The notes beneath the pieces were generated by a model. The model was not told the origin of the DNA. It was given only the letters and a program-made list of their open reading frames with translations, and ran no database searches. Source: Amanita rubescens (Eukaryota; Basidiomycota; Agaricomycetes; Agaricales; Amanitaceae). Taken from it: a stretch of 64,000 nt of DNA. The DNA is taken from positions 54,339-118,338 of the forward strand of contig WION01000159.1 of NCBI GenBank assembly GCA_015039365.1, given 5' to 3'. The translations under genes and the position numbers were made by a program. Shown here piece after piece: positions 23,838 through 34,400 of this stretch; position 1 is the first letter of the stretch; the number at the start of each line of letters is the position of its first letter.

Positions 23838-24241
23838 TGACGAAAGGGAAACGCCCAGTAGCGCAGCGTCGAGGAGTTAAAGCGATAGCTTACCCGATGT
23901 GTACAGTAGCTGACCACTCAGCTGAGAAGATGGTGGTAGGAGGTTAAGAGAGCTTGTTCCTATTCTACGGTACATGGCAGGTTTATATACTGTCTGTGTC
24001 CTAATAGGTAACAACATAGGTAAATATATGTAACTACATATGTCATACTCATATATGGAAATATGGAGCTGCGCTGATGTCATGCGCAGCTATGGTGTCA
24101 TATGGCGCCATCCGCAGTAAGGATGACGCAAGCGTACTAGAACCTTCTACAAGGTTCTATCTATATATATCCTAATCTGCTTAGTAAGCAGATAAGATAA
24201 GATCTCCTTGTTATCTTAGATTAGATAAGATAACTTCGTCA
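23838..24241 (-). repeat. Copia 5' LTR
   Basis: 404 bp, TG...CA ends, near-identical partner of 15900-16306. The TSD GAGGG follows at 24242-24246. Confidence 0.95.
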
Positions 24242-24246
24242 GAGGG

Positions 24247-25773
24247 AACCTCCAGGGTAAGGGACGTAGCCACTTTTGTGAGGATCGATGGTAACGGAGT
24301 CTACGAAACGCAGGTGCCATAGCTCCGAGTTTGTCCTTTTACTGAGTGGTAACGAGAAGGCAAATCTTTCTGACATTTTGACAGGGTCGAACTCAAAATT
24401 TAGTCTTTCAACTTTGGTTGCAAAGTAACCACCCCAGGCTGCATCAGCGTGGATCATGAACGAAAGGCCCCTCGCTTGATAGAACTGCCGCAATTCCAAC
24501 ACGTCTGATATCGGGTCGATCGCTCCATGTTCCGTGCTCCCAGCGATAACGACCACCGCATATACCGCCTGTTCATGGTTCAGGCAGTCATCAAGACGGC
24601 GGCGAAGAGACTGAACATCCAAGCGGGCATCGAGATCGATGTCTAGCTCGACGATATTTTCGCTACCAATGCCAGTGATGGCCGCGCTCTTGGGCCAAGA
24701 ATAATGATTAGTGGGGCTGATTAGATATACGGGAGGTTTCGTAATCCCGAAAAGGAGATCGAGTTTCCCTTTGCCGGTTGTCTGGATACTGTATTTCTCC
24801 AGAATCGTGGCAAGCGTTTGGGGCGGGATGCCAAACTGAGAGAAAAGATGATCGGGAAGGTTGAGAACCTCGGTGGGGGCTAAATTGAGGAGTTCCCAAA
24901 CGGTACATTGACCAAATTCCTTTTGTTGGCCGTTGCATAGCGTAATTTTGAGCGAAACGGCGAAAGAAAGGGGTTCCCCTGGAGCCATGGCTGCCTTGAG
25001 GGACAGTGGATAATACTTCAAGTTGCGAGCTGATAGAAATTTCGTTAAGGTGGATCAATATGGTCGAGTATATAGCATACGTACCAACCCTAAATAGAAC
25101 AGCAGTCAAACTTTGAACCTTCGAGGCAGAGCAGGCCATTACTCACCACATCGACTCTAAATTCGCTATGGATCCACCGGAAGTGATATGTCCCCATGCG
25201 ATGGGTATCTTAGAATGATTGGCGATGGTCTTGAACCCCACCATCTGGCAAAGCTGCTGGCAAACATCGTACTCGAGAACAGTAGTAAGAGGGCCGCCTT
25301 CTGGAGCAACGTTGTTCTGGTTATAAAACATCGCGACCATGTAACCTAAGGTAGAGGGAAGTGATATTTCTCCGGTCATATGTGCAGCATATCGGGGAGA
25401 ATAGAAAGGAGCGGAGTGTCTAGCCAACAAGCGTGAAAGTAGCAGCAATGTGATTTTGGTATTCGCAATGCTGTGTTGAAAGTACAGATTGTTTTGCATG
25501 TCTGAGCGGATAGACACCTAAAGGCCGTAAATTAGTGACCAATATTAGTCGAGAATAGAGACAGCGCACTGGATCTTCAGGGAAATACTTCTTCCGGCCA
25601 GTCTCAATTTCGTCGACGATTAGCTTGGTCGTTTCGGACAAGATCCCGGCATTCTCTGCTCTGGGCCCGAGGAACCAGGATCCGATGACAGCAAACCTGT
25701 CCTGCAACGAGAGGGTTGGGAGATCTGGAATGTCAAGTTGGACACCCAGGGGCCCAAGAGTGGTTTGAGACAT
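24247..25773 (-). pseudogene. PLP-dependent (group II) decarboxylase gene, N-terminal half, split by Copia
   Basis: Start MSQTTLGPLG at 25773. Exons 25571?/25570-25773, 25147-25517, a 5-nt micro-exon 25085-25089, and 25029 down to the Copia junction. Motifs: SPRYAAHMTGEISLPSTLGYM, the PLP-contact loop HITSGGSIANLESMW, the HADAAWGGYFATK segment with the aspartate that holds the pyridine ring, and TIDPHKSGYVPYPGGS containing the Schiff-base lysine. These identify a fold-type I group II decarboxylase of the agaricomycete long form. All catalytic residues are present and frames are clean up to the insertion. A transcript would run into the retroelement and stop within one codon, because the LTR supplies an in-frame TGA after GGSL. 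Substrate (aromatic amino acid is most likely) cannot be decided from sequence. Confidence 0.8.
25085..25089 (-). other. Predicted 5-nucleotide micro-exon
   Basis: Between exon 25147-25517 (ending ...ESM + TG) and the exon starting at 25029 (CT CGC AAC TTG AAG), no single intron preserves the frame. Inserting the five bases GGTTG, preceded by ATTTAG and followed by GTACGT, restores W-V-A-R-N-L-K, which fits the family pattern W-x-ARNLK. The two resulting introns, 25090-25146 and 25030-25084, are 57 and 55 bp, the normal size in this window. Confidence 0.6.
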
Positions 25774-25840
25774 TGTAGAGGGTTTGGGAGATTGCAAACT
25801 GCACGTCATGTTTATGAGCGACAGCCCGTCGATCGACGAT

Positions 25841-26261
25841 AGCCGCGGAGATGCTAATCCTGGAAATGTAATGAGGAGGCCGCATTGATGGAGCGCGAAG
25901 CACAAGATAAGCCCGTAGGAAGTCCCAAGTTGACCTATTCAAGAACGTCAGGTGGTGGTCAGGTGTGGTCAATATGGAGTTCCGCTGTCAGGCAAGTCAA
26001 CCAAATAGGTCCCATGGCCTCCCGTTGGGTTGAAGAAGGCGGTTCCTTCTTTGATTGGCGAGTGAACTTTGAAGTAGTGCTGAAACATCGATTGATGGTG
26101 GCCGCGGCGATGCCAATCCCGGAAATGTAATGAGAAGGGTGCATCGATAGAGCGCGAAGCACAAGATGAGCCCGTAGGAAGTCCCAAGTTGACCTATTCA
26201 GGAACGTCAGCACCGTCAGGTGTGGTCAACACGGAGTTCCGCTGTCAGGCAAGTCAACCAA
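25841..26261. repeat. Tandem duplication of ~260 bp at the decarboxylase 5' flank
   Basis: 25841-26100 and 26101-26261 are successive copies (GCCGCGGnGATGCnAATCC, GGAAATGTAATGAG, GAGCGCGAAGCACAAGAT, TTGACCTATTCAnGAACGTCAG). The second copy is interrupted at 26261 by the Plavaka element and resumes at 33710 with the sequence that follows AACCAA in the first copy (ATAGGTCCCATGGCCTCC against ATAAGTCCCATAGCCTCC). Confidence 0.85.
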
Positions 26262-26458
26262 CATCAGGAAAAAGCCTAAACGCTAATTCGGCTTAATCTG
26301 ACATAATCCGGATAGTTCCATATAATGGACCTTACTCGTACTTAGAAATCTCTAGTGTCGTTTAATGCATCTAATGACACTTAAGACAATATAATATGAT
26401 CTTAATTCTCTTAATATATGCACCGAATTTTGATCGTGACAACACAATGCTCAATATC

Positions 26459-29400
26459 TTATGATCTACTTAACAAAAACATTTCTCGAGAGGAATGAGA
26501 ATTGAGCAGAAAACTCTGGCACTCTTCGAGAACTGTGTCAGTTGTCCATTCCCGTGGAGCTACAGGACCAAAAAGTGGAAACAAATGTACACTGTGGGTA
26601 ATTTTACTAACAGGGATGATGCTGGCAAGCCGGCACCCATCGCGCAGTGCATGCGAGACCCTATACATGAGGTGGTGTGGTTCTGGCTGGTTACGGAATG
26701 GGGTAAACCATTCGACGTACGCGAGATGTTGCGGGACATTGATTTGTGGGAGGAACAGTTGCTTGATGGCTTTTGGTTTCAACGAGAACACAACACGTAT
26801 TCGAGCAACGCGATAGTCTAGAGATGCAATTAGACTGAGAGATCTTGAGAAAGTACTATTATAACACGTACCATGTATATTCTTATTCAAACTTGCTTCA
26901 TCACTGCTGTTAACCAAAGCCGTATCGAAGCGCGCTGGAACGAAACGACCTTGCTTGTCTTTCCGTGCAGGTTGTACATGTATTGCGTCGATAATAACAT
27001 TATTCGCGTCGCGGAATTTGATGCGGTGGAATACCGGCAATGCTAAAAAAGGTAGGAATGTATATAACGACCGCTGCTCCACCTGAGCCCGAGTAAGATA
27101 TGGTGAATTCGTTTGCACGATAAACCGGGCAAGGGCATCCCGTAAGTATGTGGCTCCATAGTCGTTGACGATTGAATCCAGTGGGACAGAGTATTTTGAA
27201 GGTTCCTTCGCCATTGTGACATGTCGGCTCGGCCGTAGCTTTGGAATCTGATGACCTGTCGAGCTTTGGCTGTCAAGCTCGTGTTGTAGGGTGATAGACC
27301 GATCTTGTTGCAAGATTTTCTCGTGTCGCTCTAACCATGCAGTCATTTGGAAAAGCTCGTCTCGATCATTTGATGCCTTGTATGCCTGCTTAGCGAAGTC
27401 GCAATGCAGCCGTTCCGTGTGTTGTGTATTATAGTTATCAGTTGTACCATATGATACGATAGCATCAGCATAATGTCGGCAGAAGTGGAGCTTTGGTATA
27501 TTGAAGTGTTCACGAATATTGAGGTCAATGAAGATAGTCTTATTTTCGTGAAACGTATCAAGTGCATCGGTAAGTTGTTGTAAGGAATTAGCTGAATGGA
27601 TTGGATATTGGGATATGGTTATGAAGTCGAGAAGTGCTCGGACCGCCGTCAAAAGTCGAACCGAGTTAAGGCCGCTAACAAGGCGCGCGTCGGCAATCGT
27701 ACCAAGCAGGATTCGACACATTTCATCATGCTCCTTTCCTGTAATACGTGATAATGTTGTTATGCCCTGTTTAAATAGTCGAACGGTACAACTAGGTGGG
27801 AGCCGTTGGCAGCGTGCATCCAATTCAGCAGCGCTGTATGCCTTCACCAACCACAAGATTAGATGCTTGAGGATGCCTTGATGTAACTGATGGAGGATGT
27901 CGGGTACAATAGAAGTATAGATGTTCGAGTAAGGGAGGTTCTCCCAAAACGGATGATAGATTGGCTTGATACGCGCATCACGACAAGTAGCGGCGTAGTG
28001 CGAGGGATCGGTCTCGGCTGTCGCGAGGACGTCAAGAGTGGCGTTGAGGTCCCTTGCTAACAGGGGAACCGTTGCGCTACCCAGCTCACCCTTTAGCACT
28101 TGGCATTTGGGACACTCGCCATATTTGCATCCTGCTACCAGGGTTTGTTCCGGATAATCGCCAACGAAGAGGGCAAATATTGGGTGGCCACGGCGCCGAA
28201 TGCCGTCGCCGCCCGTGACCTCCATTCCATCCACACCAGTTGTTTCTATTGGCGAGAGTATTCGTTGTAAACAAGAGTGGAATAGATTTGCCAGCGTGCA
28301 CCGGCGTGATGCCTTGTTCACGATGAGTTTCAGCTTGGAATCCGGAAGGTAAGCAATGAGTATCTGGGCACGGCGGGATGGTTTTCGGCGAATATGTTTA
28401 GGGATGTTTCCGATTGTCATGTAGACAGGGTAGGCCATCTTACTACCGAATAGCGTCAACTGGGTTCGGTCCGTGGATAAAATGAGTGGTATTAAGGTGG
28501 CGCCTCGTTTCCGCGCTTCGAGAATGTCCTAGGATTGAGTTAACAAAGTTGCTGAGCATTGAACCATGAATGACTTACTTGAGTTTTCCACCACCATTTT
28601 CCGGTATTCATTTCATGATAAACCCTTTGCGTGCCTTCTGGATCTTCAAAGTGACGTTCGGGTGCATAGATCATGTCACGCGCGAAGTCCGGATCACCAT
28701 ACAGAGCATGGATACATTGTAATATGTCTCGGCGAAAGAAGGGATACAATTGTCCAGCTACGGACACCTCTTCGTACTGAAACTCTGGACGGCCTGGCAG
28801 CTGACCATCAATCATTTTGTTGAGCTTGCGTGATGTCTTGAATGTGAGCCCGAGGCGTTCACGAAACTATATTTGTGCATCAGTGAGACATTTGGATTTT
28901 TTTAAAACAAAAATCTACCTCCGGAATTGCCAAAAACTCGTCCAACGCAGTTTGTGAGGGTCCCCGAAGCTTGGCCCAGCGTGCAAACAACCATTCAAGC
29001 TTTGATGAAAACGGGGCATAAAGGTGATCTTCACGACGGGTTGAGTCATGTGTACCGCGGGGCTGGCCTGCCAATCCCGGATATTCCTCCACGTAGTATT
29101 CAGGCGCTTGCCGACTGTTGGTGCTACCCTCTAGCACAAATCATTAGTTTGATGATCCACCACACTGCTCGGAGATTACTAACCTACATCTTCATCGCTA
29201 CTGTTCTCGTCGCTACTGCTCTCGTCGATGTCGCTACCAGGGCGGTCGTTATCACTCCTGGGGGTCTCATCGATGTCATCGATGCCAGAGTGGTTGTCGT
29301 CATCACTACTATTGCTGCTCTCGTCTATGTCGTCGTCGTCGTCGTCGCCAAGACCACTACCACGGTGATTGCCATCACAATGATTGGGGGCATGTCCCCC

Positions 29401-29610
29401 ATTCCCATTTGCCTCCGCGCCATCAGGTTGCCATTGGAGATCATTTTCGTGATATGGACCAAAATAGTCTTCTGGCACATCTGCCTCCAGTTCAGCAGCG
29501 ACCTCTGCTTCATGATATGCACGACGACAAGCAGTATTACTTGTTCGTCGAACATGTTGTGAATACCCGCGCAAGTTGAAAATACGAAAGCAGCCAACGC
29601 AAACCACCAT
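26459..29610 (-). CDS. Plavaka-type transposase
   Basis: Exon 1 (29183-29610) opens with a C2H2-like finger, CVGCFRIFNLRGYSQHVRRTSNTAC, and then a very acidic Asp/Ser tract. Exon 2 (about 28923-29134) has PFSSKLEWLFARWAKLRGPSQTAL. Exon 3 covers the KLNKMIDGQLPGRPEFQ to HEMNTGKWWWKTQ block, ending at a GTAAGT near 28577. The large exon from ~28530 has TLIPLILSTDRTQLTLFGSK, MAYPVYMTIGNIPKHIRRKPS, then CRDARIKPIYHPFWENLPYSN, DILHQLHQGILKHLILW and the GTTDNYNTQHTERLHCDFAK region. These are the signature blocks of Plavaka transposases. A 54 bp intron (26818-26871) sits near the 3' end and keeps the frame open whether or not it is removed. The transposase cuts and rejoins element ends; metal-binding residues were not assigned with certainty. 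No stops or shifts were seen. Confidence 0.85.
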
Positions 29611-30111
29611 GGTGCGTCGGTTACCGCATACAGTGGGGATTCAGGCCTGGTAAAATTTCAACTCAATGGCTTCGTTCTGAGAACGCCGCCAGCGCGCTAG
29701 CAGGCAGACTAACCTTGCCATCCTTGAAACAGTTCCTGTATCCAGATTGAGTATCACTTGACGGAGTTGCTGTTATAGGACAAGAATTAAATCTAATTTA
29801 CCAAAGAAATCCTGCCACGTACTTCGGCATGCATATTAGGTGCATTTCAGCGGGCGGCCAGGGCTCCAAAAAGGTACAAGAATGCAGAAACCCTAAAAAA
29901 AGCGGCATAATTACTTTAAAGGTATAGCGGCATTTCCTTTACTTACCATCTGAAGTCACGCGTAAATAAAGTTTAAAAAGATATAAATCTTTTCCTGAAC
30001 GAGGGATATAAGGGGTAGATCGAGCCATTGCACGCATCATACTGGCCAAGGAATAGGCCGTTTAGTGACCACAAAAGGGAAAATAAGCGATTCGGCATGT
30101 CGTATTGACCA

Positions 30112-30352
30112 AAGGGTGGACCGCGAGTAGTTTGGCGCGCCAGTTTTCTTCACGCTGCTGAGTAAGGGGTGGACTATGAGTAGTTCACTGCGTCGGTGTC
30201 TTCACGCCGCTGAGTAAGGGGCGGACCGCGAGTAATTCACCGCATCAGGTATCTTCACGCCGCCCAGGAAGGGGTGGACCACAAATAGTATGCCACGCAA
30301 TATCAGCTAAGGGGTGGACTGCAATTGGTATGCTGTATCGTATCGGCCGATG
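30112..30352. repeat. ~53 bp tandem repeats in the shared Plavaka promoter
   Basis: Five units beginning AAGGGGTGGACCGCGAGTAG start near 30112, 30165, 30217, 30270 and 30310. The first three end CTTCACGCCGC; the last two are shorter and diverged. They sit between the divergent starts of the transposase (29610) and the accessory gene (30449), a natural place for binding sites of the element's own protein or a host factor. Confidence 0.75.
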
Positions 30353-30374
30353 GACAGGGACGAGAAATGACTGC

Positions 30375-30382
30375 ATATATAA
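30375..30382 (+). promoter_or_regulatory. TATA box of the accessory gene
   Basis: TATATAAG lies 67 bp upstream of the ATG at 30449 and downstream of the tandem repeats. A pyrimidine-rich leader (CTGCCCTCCATCATCC) follows. Position and sequence fit a pol II core promoter. Confidence 0.5.
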
Positions 30383-30448
30383 GAGATAGTCACTCCACTG
30401 GTACTGAAAACGCTTACCTGCTGCCCTCCATCATCCACTTGACTATCC

Positions 30449-33322
30449 ATGGCTCGTAGACGCGCACGGCGATCCACAGAAGAGCAAGATCCACCTATTG
30501 GTGAATCTGTTCAAGAGGATACTGCTTATGATTGCGATACAGAGGCGACTCAGGCCAAAGAATTAACCCGTGGTCAGAAGGCTGCGTTGACTCGTAAGCG
30601 CAATCAGATGGCGCAGATGATGGGCGATCTGGAAAGCGAGACTACCGGTAAGAAGCACTGTAACTCGTGGTGACCGCGGCTGCTTACCTTCATCGCCAAT
30701 GTACTAGGACCCCGTCATGCAAAAACAAATGCTCTGAACAAAGCTAGTCAGTATAATCCATCCTTAGGTATTCACGGAGCTTACATGTTCATACACAGTA
30801 TGGATGGAGGCCCAAGGCCCCTCTCGAAAGAGAGCGACGCCGCCTGCGTCACCTCAAAAGAAACAGAAGACGAAGCGAAGGAAGAGTGCGTTATTTATTT
30901 TTATTTGCTCACCGTCAACTATGTTCAACTTCTCACACTCTTCTCACGTGCACTTCAACTTGAACGTTTTCAACACGTTGCACTGCCTCACTCTTTCCCC
31001 ATCGTCAATGTCCAACTTCTCCCGCAGGCGACAAGTTGAAGCCCCCCGCTTTCCAACTACAAGGTATGTGTGATGCAACCATATTGCATCCATGTTTTCT
31101 CAACCTTGAATAACCAGCTCGAACGCATCAACCGCCTGATATTGAAGCAGAGTCCGATGCCTCAGACAAAAAGGTTCGCAAGCTGGTACGTGCTGGCGCG
31201 AAAGTATCCGAACACCCCTCCGGTTAGTCAATTGAGCCTACGACTTGACCACTATTGCTTGAGACGAACACAGAAAAAAAACTTGCGAGTGCCGGTGTGG
31301 TGCGTGCTAGCGTGAAAGCGTCTGAACACCCAGGGTCTGGTGAGTCAACTGAGCCTATGACTCATCATCGTTGCTTGAGATGAACACAGGAAAAAAAGTT
31401 GCGAGCGCTGCTGCTAGCGTGAAAGCATTTGAACGCACCTCTGGTGAGTCAACTGAGCCTATGACTGGTCACTCTTACTTGAGACGAACACAGGAAAAAA
31501 AGTTGCGAGCGCCGGTGCGGTGCGTGCTAGTGTGAAAGTGCCTGAATGTCCTGCTCGTGAGTCAACCGAGCCTATGACTTGGTCACTGTTGCTTGAGACG
31601 GACATAGAAAAAAATATCACGAGCGCTGCTGGTGTGAATACACTGGGTGAGTGATTCTTGTCTGACTTTGCTCAACTGCTGCTTGATGCAATCACAGATG
31701 ATGACGAGAACAGAGATGATAGCGATACTGAAGATGATGAGAGCGTCACTGAGTCGGACTCATATGGAAGTATGGTGGAGAAGAGCATGAAGAAGACTGC
31801 CAAGATGCTAACTGACAAGGTGTGTTGCCATTATCGTATTGGTTATTGCCGCTGATGACATCAAGGATGAGACTGGAGGGGACCAAGAGGATAGCGAGAC
31901 TGAAGATGATACCAGTAGTGTTACTGAGTCAGATGTGGTTGAAAGTACCGTGAAGAACATGAAGGCTCTCAAGAGAATGACGGATGAGGTATGTTCCTGT
32001 TCAACTTGTTGATTGCGACTGACAATGTCAAGCGTCCCATTTTCCCCAAGGACAAGGACGCCACCTCACTTGCTACGGTGGCGAGTGCAAATACAGGCGA
32101 AGGAACGGTTGCGGTCGTCGTCCGCAAACGTGTCGTGCATGTATTAGATGACAGTTGTACTACTGACAAAGACTCCGGAACCCCTTCTGCAGTCCCCAAA
32201 GCACGCCCTCTCTTCAAGGTACCGCCAGTGCGGTCTACTGCTGCATCCCCAGCTGCGCAGACGTCTAGAAGCACTGTAACTACAGTCGATCCCAGTGATA
32301 GTCTCTGGCCAGATTATGCATGCCTTGCGCTCGGCCACAAGGGCGGCATTGGTATTCGGCTACAGAAACCTGAACTAGCCGTCATCATACGATCTGCTAT
32401 TCACAAAATTATATCGTGGATCTTGTTCAAAGATTCTTTCCCTACCCTCCTCACGCGCGCTATCTGGAACCGTGACGCACTTGCTGAAGCATCTAAGGAA
32501 TTCATGGACTGTGCACGAGGGCCGCTGAAAGAGTGTTATGAAGTTATCCGGCGCCGAATCTCTGTCGACCCTACCTTCGTCAATAGGATTGGTCGTTTGG
32601 TATGTTCTGCTATCTAGATTGCTTAGCTATTTACTGAACATCTGAGCAGCCAGATGCCCGGATCAGTCTCTACCGCGGCGACTTCAAAGCGCTATGTGTA
32701 CAAATAGTCAAGACGTCGTACAACCTTGGAGAAGGCCGTGCGGAAGTGGTGGCTGACCTTTTTAAGGAAAATAAATATATATATCCATTATCATCTCGGG
32801 TACGTGTTATGGCTATCTTTTACTATTGCTCAACATATATGCAGGGTCTTGTAATTGGACACAAGCCGTTTGAGCATCCGGCGATTGTCGAAGTCATCAA
32901 ACAGCGCCTGTTTGATGATCCACGTGAGTCCATCACTGAAGAATTTCCGGAATACTTTAAGGATGGGGAGCTTGCTCCGTCACTCATAGCTTTTGCGGCC
33001 ACCACTGTAAGCCTTATTATTAGTGATGAGTATGTCTGACAGGCCTCCAGATGCATGCGGCAATCCAAGAATGGAGCACTGGACGACGAATATGTCAAGA
33101 CTTTCAGGCCACCGTGTACAGCGATGTTTATCTGTGCCATATGGCTCTATTGAATGAAATCAGCAAGAAAAATCCCGGTGGCTACAAGCACTTGCTTCGT
33201 CGGCTGTTCCGTACAGTTTCGTAAGTTATATGTATACCCTACTTAGGCTCTAGCTGATATTCGAGTCACCGTAGCACTAACCGTTCGCGTCTTTCAGGTG
33301 CCGGATATTTGGACATATTTAA
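30449..33322 (+). CDS. DUF6532-like accessory protein of the Plavaka element
   Basis: Starts MARRRARRSTEEQD with a basic N-terminus and AKELTRGQKAALTRKRN. A repetitive middle follows (31165-31980, tandem exons, see separate entry). The C-terminal domain spans several exons: WPDYACLALGHKG, then ISLYRGDFKALCVQIVKTSYNL, DLFKENKYIYPLS, GHKPFEHPAIVEVIKQRLF, FPEYFKDGELAPSLIAFAATTV, and after a 33009-ish intron LQMHAAIQEWSTGRR and VYLCHMALLNEI. The order FIYPL - F-HPAI-EVI - FP-F - LAAATAV - AIQEWSTG matches the agaricomycete DUF6532 domain as I know it. The last intron ends at 33297 and the stop is TAA at 33320. Function is unknown. Its position inside both TIRs and its divergence from the transposase argue that it is part of the mobile element, perhaps a DNA-binding or regulatory partner. 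Confidence 0.7.
31165..31646 (+). repeat. Tandemly duplicated intron-exon units within the accessory gene
   Basis: Four near-identical introns (31223-31273, 31340-31389, 31444-31493, 31557-31607; 50-51 bp, beginning GTGAGTCAACTGAGCC or close, ending ACACAG) alternate with exons of 66, 54 and 63 bp plus a 39 bp one. Every exon length is a multiple of three and every junction is phase 1, so each unit adds a whole number of residues. The repeated peptide is GKKVASAGAVRASVKASEHP and variants. Two larger acidic exons downstream (31692-31820 and 31903-31988; DSDTEDDESVTESD and DSETEDDTSSVTESD) are also duplicates of each other. Confidence 0.8.
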
Positions 33323-33811
33323 TATGGAAACTACTGACAGTGCCACGTAACTATGATATCTGTCCACCTTCGTACATACTAGCCTTGATATAACTCCCCA
33401 CTCATAGCTACTAATTAAAAAAATCTCAATCAGTATACTTCGACAACTAACATAGTCTAAACCCTCTTTAATGATGTCTAATTCAATGTTTTTGCTGTAA
33501 TCCTCTTGTCTTGGTTATATCTAATATACGAAAATGTGTTTTCAATTAGATCTAATTGCATCTAGCTGAAGAGGCCTTTAATTCGGAGCAAAGTAATTCT
33601 AATCTAATTTCCTCTAATGTAGGAACTCGTAACTACGTGTTATTAGATCTAACTGGATACAATTTAACTTAATTAACTTAAATTAAGGGTTTGGCTTTTT
33701 CCTGATGAAATAAGTCCCATAGCCTCCTGTTGGGAAGAAGGCGGTCCCTTCTTTGATTGGCGCGTGAAGTAGTGCTGAAATTCCGAGGCCGAAACGAAGT
33801 TTAGGAATAGT

Positions 33812-34270
33812 TAGTCTCGTTCCCAGCCGTTCCACGAAACACGTCGAGCGGACTCGTAGAACGTCTGGGGCAAAACAGTAGAGAGGGGGGGGGTCACTCT
33901 ACATTACTGTTTCTTAAGGATCTTTACCCTTGGGAATCATTCCTGGCCATCAGAGGTGTGGCTCGGACTTGTGTGGGCTACTCCTGGTGAGTCAATGGGC
34001 GCCAATGGTTCATAGGGATTGCGTTGGGGAAGCAAAAAGGGACATTATGGCGTAGTGGTTATATCATCATATTGTTTTTGCGAGACGAGGGTTCGAACCC
34101 GATACATGTTGCATTTTTTTTCTCGCGGTTTTTACATCAGCAAAACCTCTAGTAAGCTTTTTTGAGCCCAATAGAGGCAGACTCCTACCCAGTCCCAGCA
34201 TCGCTCGTTATGTAAGCATGTCGCTCTGGAGGGACTGGCAAATAACATGCGTCAACAACGTCCCGCGTTG
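33812..34270 (+). repeat. Left TIR of the RecQ element
   Basis: Matches 42430-42736 in inverted orientation. It is ~150 bp longer than the right arm. The extra sequence, roughly between 33930 and 34165, contains tRNA-like pol III boxes and is absent from the right arm. Confidence 0.75.
34040..34125 (+). other. tRNA-derived pol III unit (SINE-like or tRNA pseudogene)
   Basis: TGGCGTAGTGG (A-box-like) is followed ~40 bp later by GGTTCGAACCC (a perfect B box) and then a run of eight T, a pol III terminator. The T-arm does not form a good five-pair stem and the acceptor arms do not pair, so it is not a functional tRNA. It occurs only in the left TIR, so it is probably a separate small insertion. 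Confidence 0.45.
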
Positions 34271-34400
34271 TCACCAGTTGTCACGTTTGGCTTCGGCCGC
34301 GGCGGACCTTGAAATGTATTTCTAAAAATATGTACGTCGTACAGCGTCGGGGGAACGTCGAAATACTAGATGTATATATGCACTATCCTTCTGCTCGACA

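Larger units (their letters stand above)
15900..24241 (-). mobile_element. Ty1/Copia LTR retrotransposon, 8.3 kb, minus orientation
   Basis: Two ~405 bp LTRs (15900-16306 and 23838-24241) start TGACGAAAGGG and end AACTTCGTCA. The element is flanked by a perfect 5-bp duplication GAGGG (15895-15899 and 24242-24246). Reading the minus strand from 24241 gives 5' LTR, a primer site, a ~1.4 kb leader, gag, protease, integrase, reverse transcriptase, RNase H, a purine-rich GCGAGGGGGTG at the 3' LTR edge, and the 3' LTR. Integrase before reverse transcriptase defines Copia. The LTRs are nearly identical, so the insertion is young, yet the coding region has several frame breaks. It lies in an exon of the PLP decarboxylase gene, between the codons for GGS and LCYRDG. 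Confidence 0.95.
26262..33707 (-). mobile_element. Plavaka-type (CACTA-like) DNA transposon, 7.4 kb, complete
   Basis: Ends are inverted: CATCAGGAAAAAGCC at 26262 and its complement ending at 33707. Flanking AA on each side (26260-26261 and 33708-33709) is the apparent 2-bp duplication, supported by the uninterrupted sister copy at 25970-26030. Inside, the transposase is on the minus strand and a DUF6532-like gene on the plus strand, diverging from a repeat-rich promoter at 30110-30380. Both coding regions look open. It is a candidate autonomous copy. Confidence 0.85.

Noticed and set aside
29325..29597. Plus- and minus-strand Val/Thr- or Thr-rich frames at 28927-29597
   Set aside because: They are frame shadows of the acidic Asp/Ser tract of the Plavaka transposase exon 1.
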